Assembly: GCA_003230965.1 (NCBI GenBank)
Contig: QIHL01000083.1
Location: forward strand, 1-10,231
Reading direction: 5' to 3'
Source: Candidatus Magasanikiibacteriota bacterium
GTDB lineage: Bacteria > Patescibacteriota > Patescibacteriia > Magasanikbacterales > UBA922
DNA length: 10,231 nt
The position numbers and the translations under genes are program-made. Below are positions 1 to 6,159 of the stretch, piece after piece. The notes beneath the pieces are model-generated. The model was not told where the DNA came from. It saw nothing but the letters and a program-made list of their open reading frames with translations, and did no database searches. Numbering within the stretch: the first letter of the stretch is position 1; each line of letters opens with the position of its first letter.

Positions 1-266
1 AGATCAAAATTCATTAATGATGTCCTGTTAAGCCATAGAGCAAACACGAAGCAACCCAAATCAGGCATCGCGAACGAATGTGGGTAGCAAATACGAGACA
101 CGCAAATGTTGGCGTTATCGCATGCTTCGCTCGTGAGATGTTGTCCGGAGTCACCGCGCGCGCTTTCTGTTTCCCTGAAAAAACCTTGGCGCGTAACGCA
201 AAGATGGCATTTGGCGTCGCAGATCGACGCCCCACATTCTGCCGTTTCTGGCAAAAGTGGTAAATT
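1..266. other. GC-richer non-coding stretch downstream of the tRNAs
   Basis: I see no credible gene here. By hand count positions 61-240 hold 97 G+C of 180 (about 54%), clearly above the AT-rich gene cluster (a sample at 2161-2220 gives 18 of 60). Reading frames through it on either strand are short, and the longer ones run into the tRNA genes and produce familiar tRNA-derived false peptides. The segment next to the tRNA carries two stem-loops (213-260, listed separately). The rest could be an interspersed repeat, a structured RNA or a decayed gene; nothing in the sequence decides between these. Frame 1 of the plus strand is open from base 1 to a TAG at 85-87, so the tail of a convergent gene entering from the left cannot be excluded. 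Confidence 0.5.
213..260 (-). other. two abutting stem-loops just 3' of tRNA-Ser(UGA)
   Basis: The first stem-loop pairs 257-260 with 232-235 and 250-256 with 237-243, with one bulged base at 236, one G-U pair (on the minus strand) and a six-base loop. The second pairs GGCGTCG (213-219) perfectly with CGACGCC (225-231) around a five-base loop. They touch at 231/232 and begin six bases past the encoded CCA end of the tRNA. No uridine tract follows directly on the minus strand (the next T-run is some 30 bases further on), so these are not textbook intrinsic terminators. They may be a trailer for 3' processing, a weak or factor-assisted terminator, or part of a structured RNA. Confidence 0.45.
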
Positions 267-356
267 TGGCGGAGGGAGTGGGATTCGAACCCACGGTAGA
301 CTTTCATCCACAACAGTTTTCAAGACTGTCGCCTTCAACCACTCAGCCATCCCTCC
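267..356 (-). tRNA. tRNA-Ser(UGA)
   Basis: This is a class II serine tRNA that decodes UCA and, by wobble, other UCN codons. The acceptor stem GGAGGGA/TCCCTCC, the D-arm GGCTGAGTGGTTGAAGGC, the anticodon loop CTTGAAA (anticodon TGA) between ACAGT and ACTGT, the long variable arm GTGGA/TCTAC, and the T-arm GTGGGTTCGAATCCCAC are all present. The discriminator is G, and CCA follows directly (269-267), so the 3' end appears to be encoded. The mature body without CCA is 270-356. It lies 27 bases downstream of the other serine tRNA and is probably co-transcribed with it. Confidence 0.96.
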
Positions 357-383
357 ACAGGATATGAAACTTGATTGAAGTTG

Positions 384-473
384 CGGAGAGGGCGGGATTC
401 GAACCCGCGATTCAGTTTTACCCGAATAACACATTAGCAGTGTGCCGCTTTCGACCAACTCAGCCACCTCTCC
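384..473 (-). tRNA. tRNA-Ser(GCU)
   Basis: This class II serine tRNA reads AGC/AGU. The acceptor stem GGAGAGG/CCTCTCC, the anticodon loop CTGCTAA (anticodon GCT) between ACACA-like and TGTGT stem strands, the variable arm TTCGG/CTGAA and the T-arm GCGGGTTCGAATCCCGC are visible. The discriminator G at 384 is followed by CAA, so CCA is not encoded here and must be added by nucleotidyltransferase, unlike the neighbouring tRNA-Ser(UGA). It is the first of the pair in transcription order, 48 bases after the ComF stop codon. Confidence 0.96.
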
Positions 474-496
474 GTTATTTATATTTACGCCACATA

Positions 497-525
497 AGTG
501 TACAGAAAAAGATAAAAAACGTCAA
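497..525 (-). promoter_or_regulatory. probable sigma70-type promoter for the tRNA-Ser pair
   Basis: A -35 element TTGACG (525-520) and a -10 element TACACT (502-497) are separated by exactly 17 bases. The predicted start near 490 would leave a leader of roughly 15-20 bases before the 5' end of tRNA-Ser(GCU) at 473. The -35 overlaps the ComF stop codon (TGA, 524-522), so the promoter is embedded in the end of the preceding gene. The match is 5/6 and 4/6 to consensus; this is inference from sequence alone. Confidence 0.55.
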
Positions 526-1196
526 CCTCTTGCCACAGTAAACCCAACTACAGACGTAGCACCTGCTTGGCGTAAAACCTGTGCACATTCATTTAGAGTC
601 GTCCCAGTAGTAAATACATCATCTACTAATAAAAGCCTTTTTCCTACTATATCAGACGAAACAGAAAACGCATCCTCTAAATTTTTTAATCTATCCTCTC
701 GCTGTAGATGTGCTTGTTGCGATGTATAGCGTGTACGAATTAAAATATTCAACAACGGAACACAAAGCTTCTTTGCACATGCACGTGCAATCTGTTCTGC
801 CTGATTAAACCCACGCTCTGCTAATCGTCTACGATGTAGTGGTACTGGAACAATTATATCAATAGAAAAAACTTGGTTGTCTTCCAAAAAATTGGATACA
901 TACTGTTTTATACATTCACCTGCTTCTTGGTTGTACTCATATTTCCATTGCTGAATCAATTTAGGAAATATCTCCATATTATGATATGGAACCATAGCAA
1001 TATGTTGTTCTAATGCACAAACAGATCTGCAAGACACACAACACATTCCATCCTTATTTTCTTTATGACATACTGGACAAGCATATACACCACCAATAAC
1101 TATTCCTGCTTTACATACTGAACAAATAATAGTTCCCTCCACACCACACACGATACAGAATTGAGGAAAAAGATATGAGAGAAGTTTATGAAACAT
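522..1196 (-). CDS. comFC: ComF-family phosphoribosyltransferase-like protein
   Basis: This 224-residue protein has the full ComF layout. The N-terminus is a cysteine-rich zinc-finger region with pairs near C14/C17, C25/C28, C40/C43 and C53/C56. The phosphoribosyltransferase fold carries the family motif PVPLHRRRLAERGFNQAE (117-134) and a PRPP-binding loop VDDVFTTGTT (191-200). ComFC is known in naturally transformable bacteria, where it is needed for uptake or handling of incoming single-stranded DNA; many ComF homologues also occur outside recognised competence systems, so a salvage role is possible. I chose the ATG at 1196; a TTG at 1214 abuts the upstream stop codon and would add six residues, but the family normally begins close to the first cysteine pair. 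Neither start has a clear ribosome binding site. It lies 18 bases after the bitopic protein gene and is probably read from the same transcript. Confidence 0.9.
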   Translation of the reverse strand: MFHKLLSYLFPQFCIVCGVEGTIICSVCKAGIVIGGVYACPVCHKENKDGMCCVSCRSVCALEQHIAMVPYHNMEIFPKLIQQWKYEYNQEAGECIKQYVSNFLEDNQVFSIDIIVPVPLHRRRLAERGFNQAEQIARACAKKLCVPLLNILIRTRYTSQQAHLQREDRLKNLEDAFSVSSDIVGKRLLLVDDVFTTGTTLNECAQVLRQAGATSVVGFTVARG

Positions 1197-1214
1197 GAAC
1201 AAATGAACAAACAA

Positions 1215-1802
1215 TTATTTCCAATACAGTCCGTCTACCTTCCACTCTCCATTCATTTTTACCAATGCAACACTACCTTTTGGATACGTAATTGTTTGTT
1301 TTCCATTACTACTCATTATCTTCTGTACTTGAATCGCAACTTTTGCATCTGTATCTGTCTGGCTCGTTATTCGCTCAACTAGTACATGAGTGGTAACACC
1401 TTGATATTTCGTACTCTGTGTTTTGGTTTGTGTTTTAATCCATGCGACCATATGTGGCGTAGCAAACTGGATAACGTCAGCAATATGTTTATTATTGTCC
1501 TGATTGGAATAACTATCAAAACGTTCCACGAATGTTCGTACGATAGCTTTGAGTGATAATTGACTAGAAGTAAGTGGCGTAACTTGAGATTGAATAACTC
1601 CAGGTATAACATTTGGTGATGAATTTCCATTTTCTGTAGTTTGTTGAGTTGTTTGTTCAACAGATTTATTTAGTGGTGCACTGGTCTTGTGAATGTGTGG
1701 TAAAACACGTGGTAAAACAACCAGATAGACTAAAAGAAAAGCCAAAACTAAACCAATAGCGATGGCAATTGTTAGAATAATACGTTGGCGTAAATCAAGC
1801 AT
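1215..1802 (-). CDS. bitopic membrane protein, possible VirB8-like (NTF2-fold) component
   Basis: This 195-residue protein has a short N-terminal segment with positive residues, one strong transmembrane helix at about residues 8-31, a low-complexity Ser/Thr/Gln/Asn/Pro linker at about 40-80, and a compact C-terminal domain at about 82-195 predicted to lie outside the membrane. The C-terminal domain starts with a helix (LKAIVRTFVERF), and ends in beta-like strands closing with GEWKVDGLYW, the pattern of NTF2-like domains. Conjugative VirB8/TcpC proteins have this arrangement: cytoplasmic stub, single helix, NTF2-like outer domain. The position just after VirB4 fits that role. I do not recognise the family by sequence, so the VirB8 assignment is inference; a generic NTF2-like surface protein is the alternative. 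It starts at ATG 1802, 60 bases after the VirB4 stop. Confidence 0.6.
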   Translation of the reverse strand: MLDLRQRIILTIAIAIGLVLAFLLVYLVVLPRVLPHIHKTSAPLNKSVEQTTQQTTENGNSSPNVIPGVIQSQVTPLTSSQLSLKAIVRTFVERFDSYSNQDNNKHIADVIQFATPHMVAWIKTQTKTQSTKYQGVTTHVLVERITSQTDTDAKVAIQVQKIMSSNGKQTITYPKGSVALVKMNGEWKVDGLYWK

Positions 1803-1815
1803 ATTGTTTATATTG

Positions 1816-1842
1816 AAAATATAAAAACCAAAAGTATGTCAA
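1816..1842 (-). promoter_or_regulatory. tentative promoter before the bitopic protein gene
   Basis: A perfect -35 hexamer TTGACA (1842-1837) lies in the 60-base gap after VirB4. The best -10 match, TATTTT (1821-1816), is only 15 bases away, shorter than the preferred 17. If used, the transcript would start within about ten bases of the ATG at 1802, giving an almost leaderless message. The surrounding DNA is very AT-rich, so chance matches are expected. Confidence 0.28.
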
Positions 1843-1862
1843 ATTATTTTTCTCCATTCAAG

Positions 1863-3755
1863 TTATGATACCCCACGCTGATTAATAACTTGTGTACCAT
1901 TTCCTTGCATAATTTTCTGTTCAAATTCTTTTTTTGCATTTTCAATTTCCATTAGCTGTTTTGGATCACTCGTAATCAACTGATCTTCAGTATATGACGC
2001 AACAATTTTAATAGCTGCATGTTTCAAACCAGCAAAAAATATTCCTTCTCCTATAGCACTTTCTAGCAAGAGATATTTTTCTCCCTTTGTCAACATAAAA
2101 ATCTTTTGAATAATATCAACAGAAGCTGGAGATTGACGAAGCAATAGTTGCAAAGCAGAATTCGTAACGATTGCTTTTCCGTATTGTGAAAATAAAAAAT
2201 CATTCACGTCTTGTGTAATAGTAGTGACACCAAGATAATATTTTCTACAGCGTTTCACCAAAGCAAACATAAATTTTGCACTATCTTCATGTTGCATCAG
2301 CCACCATGCCTCATCAATAATAAGCATCCGTTTCTTTCTCTCACTACGAACAATATTCCAAATATAATTAATCAAAGTATAGATTGCCATCGGGCGAAGT
2401 TCATCTTCCAAATCACGCACGCTAAATACCACAAGTTGATTGTCCACATTTACATTTGTGGGAGAATTAAACAGTCCAGAAAACGTACCTTCTGTATACT
2501 TTTGGAGTTTAATAACCATTTCTTCAGCACCAGTCATACCTTCAAGCACATCCAATAAATCTTGCATAATAGGAGCTTCAATAGTAGACAAATCAACTGT
2601 TGGAGTAATATCTTTTTTTGCATAAGTTTCAATAAGCGCACGATCCAAAATGGAATCTTCTTGTGCTTTGAGATTACCAAACATAATACGTAACAGTCCT
2701 TTGGTAGTAATAACACCGCTACGAATGATATCCTCTGTAGAAACTTCCTGACCAATAGGACGAGGCAAATCAAACGGATTGACTTTACTCTCTGATGACA
2801 ATGATATGTTTACGTACGTGCCTCCTACTGCTTCAGACAAATGTGCATACTCCATCTCAGGATCAATAACAATGACGTCAATTCCCATCATCAAACTTCG
2901 CAAAATTTCAAGCTTTACAGCATAAGATTTTCCAGCACCAGACGTCGCAAATACAACCATGTTTGCATTTTGTAAAGAGAAACGATCAAATAAAATTAAG
3001 CTGTTGTTATGTCTGTTGATGCCATACAAAATACCATCATCGCTGGTTAATTCAGAAGACATAAACGGAAATGATGATGCAATTGGTGAAGAATTCATGT
3101 TGAAAGATACTGCTAATTCATCAATGGCAAGTGGCAACGTAGAAGTAAATCCTTGTTCTGCTTGAAATAAAACATTCTTGATGTAAATAAGTCTAGAGCC
3201 AAAAATATTTTCCACATCTTCTGTCAGTTTATCAAGTGCATCTTTACTTTCTGCATACATTGTCACATAAAATGCAAATTGAAAAAAATGTTCAACTCCT
3301 TGGGTAAGATCATCACGGAGTTGTTCTGCATCTCGCAATGCAGTTTGACGTAATGGATCACGCGGTGCACCTTTCTCTGTGTCAGCAGAAAGTTGTGCCT
3401 CCAATGCTCCAACTTTCTTTTTGAGTTGTTTCAAAATAATAGGAGAAGGCACAGGATAAAAAAACATACCAATATCTATCGTAGAATTAATATTCAAAAG
3501 CGGCGCACTCCATCCAACGGAAATAAAACGAGGATAAGTAATAACAAAGGTAGTACGCAAAAATACAGTACCGAGCTGTAAAAAATTTGATTCAACACGA
3601 AAAGCAGAAGGAGCAATGAGATCACGCAACGCAATAGTTCCTTCCCGATACACGCGTTCTTCTTCCAAGCTAATTTCATCCATTTTTGTCTGACTGACTT
3701 TCTTTTTTGACACACGTGTCTTCGTTTTTTTACTTTGAAATGGTCTAAATGGCAT
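1863..3755 (-). CDS. virB4: VirB4-like type IV secretion/conjugation ATPase
   Basis: This 630-residue protein is the motor ATPase of a type IV secretion or conjugation machine, acting at the cytoplasmic face of the membrane. Family motifs are seen in order: Walker A ATSGAGKS (270-277), the VirB4/TraC motif VIDPEMEY (296-303), Walker B MLIIDEAW (477-484), TQDVNDF (514-520), and LLRQSP (538-543) with an arginine in the place of the family's arginine finger. Residues 1-30 are strongly basic; 105-150 are charged and helical. Typical VirB4/TraC proteins run to about 800 residues; here the first module is a separate gene ending one base upstream (TAA-T-ATG), which suggests translational coupling and an equimolar complex. 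Both reading frames are intact, so this is a split and not decay. A VirD4 coupling ATPase is less likely, because the order and the PrgI neighbour match VirB4. Confidence 0.92.
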   Translation of the reverse strand: MPFRPFQSKKTKTRVSKKKVSQTKMDEISLEEERVYREGTIALRDLIAPSAFRVESNFLQLGTVFLRTTFVITYPRFISVGWSAPLLNINSTIDIGMFFYPVPSPIILKQLKKKVGALEAQLSADTEKGAPRDPLRQTALRDAEQLRDDLTQGVEHFFQFAFYVTMYAESKDALDKLTEDVENIFGSRLIYIKNVLFQAEQGFTSTLPLAIDELAVSFNMNSSPIASSFPFMSSELTSDDGILYGINRHNNSLILFDRFSLQNANMVVFATSGAGKSYAVKLEILRSLMMGIDVIVIDPEMEYAHLSEAVGGTYVNISLSSESKVNPFDLPRPIGQEVSTEDIIRSGVITTKGLLRIMFGNLKAQEDSILDRALIETYAKKDITPTVDLSTIEAPIMQDLLDVLEGMTGAEEMVIKLQKYTEGTFSGLFNSPTNVNVDNQLVVFSVRDLEDELRPMAIYTLINYIWNIVRSERKKRMLIIDEAWWLMQHEDSAKFMFALVKRCRKYYLGVTTITQDVNDFLFSQYGKAIVTNSALQLLLRQSPASVDIIQKIFMLTKGEKYLLLESAIGEGIFFAGLKHAAIKIVASYTEDQLITSDPKQLMEIENAKKEFEQKIMQGNGTQVINQRGVS

Positions 3756-3756
3756 A

Positions 3757-4449
3757 TTAAGTACTAATTTGAATTTTATCTATATCACCTAAAGCATCTG
3801 TAAATGAAATGTCTGGATTATATGTTGTATAATAGAGTTCAATAAGAGCTTGAGTATCCATCTCAACCAACTGTAATCCCATAGATTGCAAACCACCAGA
3901 CACTTGACGCACCCGTACTTCCAATTCTTCTTTTCTCTGGTGAAATCGTTCTTCTTTTAAACGAATTGTAAATGCAGGTTTCATAACTTCTTTTGTTCGT
4001 GCCCAAAAACTTTTGTGTTTATTACTCGTTGGATCATACGGAATTATAACATAAAATCGCTTCGTCATAATCTGTCCGATGTCAACAAGTTCTTGCACAA
4101 AGGATCGATAATCGGCAATTTGTATACGCAATAATTCATTAGGTTGCTTTTTTTCTGATGCTGCAAGACGATCAATATACGGCTTAATCTGTAATTTTCG
4201 TGATTGAACAATAATCTGTAATGGAAAATCCAATGAATTCAAAAAACTTACATACGAAGAAATAAGTGCATTTTGTTCATCTTCTGATTTTAGTGCAAAA
4301 TTAATGCTAGACGTCATCAGCACTTTTCTAAGTGTTCCATCTTTGAGAATCACAACATCTTCTTTTATTTCCGCTATCGGAAGATAGGTCTGTGTAGATG
4401 GACGCTTCTTTGTTTTCTTTTTAACTTTTGTTTTTGTCGTATCAAACAT
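3757..4449 (-). CDS. detached N-terminal domain of VirB4/TraC-type ATPase
   Basis: This 230-residue protein starts with a lysine-rich tail (residues 8-16) and then a conserved segment YLPIAEIKEDVVILKDGTL (22-40), followed by INFALKSEDEQNA, LDFPLQIIVQSRKLQIKPYI and a C-terminal IELYYTTYNP (203-212). These are the landmarks I associate with the first module of TraC/VirB4 proteins in Patescibacteria and Gram-positive conjugation systems. It has no Walker motifs and no membrane helix, so it cannot act as an ATPase alone and presumably docks the partner encoded one base downstream to the membrane complex. It follows an 84-base gap that carries a candidate promoter and a dyad. The ATG at 4449 is the only sensible start; there is no Shine-Dalgarno motif before it. 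The name is firm as a homology call; the docking role is inference. Confidence 0.78.
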   Translation of the reverse strand: MFDTTKTKVKKKTKKRPSTQTYLPIAEIKEDVVILKDGTLRKVLMTSSINFALKSEDEQNALISSYVSFLNSLDFPLQIIVQSRKLQIKPYIDRLAASEKKQPNELLRIQIADYRSFVQELVDIGQIMTKRFYVIIPYDPTSNKHKSFWARTKEVMKPAFTIRLKEERFHQRKEELEVRVRQVSGGLQSMGLQLVEMDTQALIELYYTTYNPDISFTDALGDIDKIQIST

Positions 4450-4481
4450 GAAAAGAAAATGAATATATGCTTATAAAAAAT

Positions 4482-4496
4482 ATGATAACGTATCAT
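4482..4496 (-). promoter_or_regulatory. 15-bp dyad followed by a T-run in the leader of the VirB4 pair
   Basis: ATGATA and TATCAT face each other around a three-base centre. On the minus strand the dyad is followed by A and then six T. Relative to the predicted -10 (4503-4508), it begins at about the transcription start. It could be a repressor operator covering the start site, a stabilising 5' hairpin, or a weak attenuator or terminator for the upstream genes; the 6-bp AT-rich stem makes strong termination unlikely. Confidence 0.35.
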
Positions 4497-4502
4497 TAGT
4501 AC

Positions 4503-4532
4503 AGTATACAGGAAAAATCTGTATTAACACAA
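4503..4532 (-). promoter_or_regulatory. candidate promoter for the VirB4 N-terminal and VirB4 genes
   Basis: The -35 TTGTGT (4532-4527) and -10 TATACT (4508-4503) are 18 bases apart, and overlap or closely follow the stop codon of the PrgI gene (TGA, 4536-4534). This is the only sizeable gap (84 bases) in the upper cluster, which fits an internal promoter that lets the ATPase pair be expressed apart from the genes before it. The predicted leader is about 45-50 bases. The call rests on sequence resemblance only. Confidence 0.4.
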
Positions 4533-4533
4533 T

Positions 4534-4968
4534 TCAAGAAAAATTATTAGAATTATAATATCCACCTGTATTGACTATTAAAGACAAATCACGAATATGT
4601 CCATGCCCAAATTGTTTATGTACTTGTTCTTTCTTTTCTATTTTTGGAGGTTCTTGTTTACGCAAAAAATTTAATTCATCTTTACTATATTCTTTTGTCC
4701 ACACACGTAAAGAAGGCTTACGTATTGTTTGCAACAAATTAAGGAGAAAATAATGAAATGTCTGCCCGTTCACTTTCACGAATGCCAACACTACTGTCAA
4801 AATACTGATAATAACCGCAAGTGTAATAAATAATGTAAAATCAGCTATTTTATATATAATAAAAATACTCATTCCTGAAACCAACAAAATTAAAAACTGT
4901 CTAGTGGTAACTGGACCAAAAATTTTGTCCTCAATATCAATAAATTGTGGTACGACAAATTGTTGCAT
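4534..4968 (-). CDS. PrgI-family membrane protein (VirB3-like)
   Basis: This 144-residue protein begins with VPQFIDIEDKIFGPVTTRQF (6-25), the hallmark opening of the PrgI family found beside VirB4 in Gram-positive and CPR conjugation-like loci. Two adjacent hydrophobic helices follow at about 24-41 and 43-64, forming a hairpin in the cytoplasmic membrane, then a conserved-looking amphipathic stretch (68-94) ending in RVW, and a polar, glycine/asparagine-rich tail. VirB3/PrgI proteins are small inner-membrane partners of VirB4. Here VirB4 is in two pieces encoded directly downstream. The gene follows the Pro-Thr protein by six bases, so it is likely co-transcribed with it. ATG 4968 is preceded by an A/T-rich leader without a Shine-Dalgarno site. 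The stop is TGA, which argues for standard bacterial decoding. Confidence 0.88.
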   Translation of the reverse strand: MQQFVVPQFIDIEDKIFGPVTTRQFLILLVSGMSIFIIYKIADFTLFITLAVIISILTVVLAFVKVNGQTFHYFLLNLLQTIRKPSLRVWTKEYSKDELNFLRKQEPPKIEKKEQVHKQFGHGHIRDLSLIVNTGGYYNSNNFS

Positions 4969-4974
4969 AGTATT

Positions 4975-6153
4975 TTATTTCAAAGTTATTGATTCAAAAT
5001 CCTTCATACGCTCTATATCATATTCATGTGCCGCTCGACTTATCAATGCAAGAGCATACAATTCATCTTTCTCAAAACCAACTTCTTTTGCCACTGTATC
5101 TAATGATACACCACGTACCAATGCGTCATAGACAATAGTACGATATTGTGTATAAATCGGACTTTGAAACCACGCCCCTACGCCCTGCAAAAATAACATA
5201 TATGCGTCCATTTGTAATTCTTGAAATTTGACAATAAGAGAATGTACACGCTCGGCAGTAGATGTACCACTTCTACGAAATTCAATCAGATTCATCTGGC
5301 GAAATTCTTCTACAGGACTAACAGTTTCTGCATTTCTTGGCGTAGCCACCGATGGTGTTGGTAATATAACATCATGTATCATAGGACGGGCAGGGCGCAC
5401 TGTCGCGATATTTTCGCGTGGAGGCAAAAATTTAGTTGGAAGTTTCTGTTTTTTTTGAGAAGATGGAATCTGTGGCATTACTGCAGATACTGCAGATACT
5501 ACAGGTGTAACTTGAGGTGGGATATTACATACAATATCAATCTGTTGCGCCAACACCGAAGCTTGTTCATCAGTCAACCCAAGACCTCCTTGTTCAATAG
5601 GACGAACTGCAGAAATTTTTACTTGCTCATCTGTTCTAACGTCTTTGAGACGAGAACGAATCAAAGAAGACAAACGAGGAATAAACTCATCAGCCACTGG
5701 AAATGTAAGTGCTTTGAGAACCAAATCCACATATTTATCTCGTTTGGATGGAAGCTGTGGAAGATCTGGAATATCCACTCTAATATCTTTATCATGCAAT
5801 GACTCATCAAGTGGAGATACCGAATCTGTAGACGTCCATGCAGGAGTTATGTTCTCTGTTCTCTCTTTTTTTGCAATTGCCTCATCAACAAAAATACCTC
5901 TCACAGGTGTCATAGTGGCAAGTGCTACTTCTTGTTCAGTCATAGGCAGATCATCATTTGGCGTAGGTGCAGGCGTAGGTGCAGGCGTAGGCGTAGGCGT
6001 AGGCGTAGGCGTAGGCGTAGGCGTAGGTGCAGATGCAGATGCAGAAGACGAAACTTTTGTATCGTGCAACTTTTTAACTTCACCCAATGTCATACGAACA
6101 AATGTTCCGTCTGTTTTTTTCACTAAAATTGTCGGCTGTTTTTGATTATCCAT
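4975..6153 (-). CDS. conserved-type hypothetical protein with Pro-Thr linker, cluster-associated
   Basis: The 392-residue product has no transmembrane helix or signal peptide and should be cytoplasmic. In order there are: a small basic N-terminal segment (1-31) with TDGTFVRMTLGE; a low-complexity linker of Ala-Ser, Pro-Thr and Pro-Ala repeats (35-65); an acidic, disordered stretch (66-135); a helical segment (138-207) with RLSSLIRSRLKDVRT and GGLGLTDEQA; a second Pro-rich linker (210-270); and a helical C-terminal domain (about 278-385) with VEEFRQMNLIEFRR and GVGAWFQSPIYTQY. I recall similar middle and C-terminal segments in unnamed CPR proteins, including near type IV secretion or pilus genes, but cannot check that here. 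No catalytic motif is evident. Tight spacing (six bases on each side) makes it part of the PrgI/VirB4 transcription unit; an adaptor or scaffold role is a guess. Confidence 0.72.
   Translation of the reverse strand: MDNQKQPTILVKKTDGTFVRMTLGEVKKLHDTKVSSSASASAPTPTPTPTPTPTPTPAPTPAPTPNDDLPMTEQEVALATMTPVRGIFVDEAIAKKERTENITPAWTSTDSVSPLDESLHDKDIRVDIPDLPQLPSKRDKYVDLVLKALTFPVADEFIPRLSSLIRSRLKDVRTDEQVKISAVRPIEQGGLGLTDEQASVLAQQIDIVCNIPPQVTPVVSAVSAVMPQIPSSQKKQKLPTKFLPPRENIATVRPARPMIHDVILPTPSVATPRNAETVSPVEEFRQMNLIEFRRSGTSTAERVHSLIVKFQELQMDAYMLFLQGVGAWFQSPIYTQYRTIVYDALVRGVSLDTVAKEVGFEKDELYALALISRAAHEYDIERMKDFESITLK
5960..6043 (-). repeat. in-frame hexanucleotide tandem repeat encoding the Pro-Thr linker
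   Basis: Fourteen six-base units run without interruption: nine GGCGTA, three GGTGCA and two GATGCA on the plus strand. Seven GGCGTA units are identical and consecutive (5984-6025). On the coding strand they give alternating Pro-Thr, Pro-Ala and Ser-Ala pairs. Because the unit is six bases, gain or loss of units keeps the frame and only changes the linker length, so strain-to-strain length variation is expected. Confidence 0.95.
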
Positions 6154-6159
6154 ATATTT

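Noticed and set aside
14..313. A 99-codon open frame on the minus strand containing GFESHSLR
   Set aside because: The GFESHSL peptide is the usual false translation of a tRNA T-arm; the frame overlaps tRNA-Ser(UGA) and the stem-loop region.
106..378. A 90-codon open frame on the plus strand containing SGIRTHG
   Set aside because: SGIRTHG is the standard artefact of translating the antisense of a serine tRNA; the frame crosses the tRNA gene.
3745..3770. Frameshift or sequencing error joining the two VirB4 parts
   Set aside because: Each product has its own natural ending or lysine-rich beginning, and the TAA-T-ATG junction is typical of coupled genes; a split arrangement is also what I recall from CPR genomes.
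522..4536. Genetic code with TGA as glycine
   Set aside because: TGA ends the ComF and PrgI genes at the expected family lengths, no long gene has an internal TGA, and reading through at 524-522 would run the ComF product into tRNA-Ser(GCU).
5960..6043. CRISPR-like array
   Set aside because: The units are six bases with no spacers and lie within a coding sequence; it is a simple tandem repeat.
5645..6145. Plus-strand frames with Gly-Val and Arg-rich repeats
   Set aside because: They are antisense readings of the hexamer repeat in the Pro-Thr protein gene and have no support of their own.
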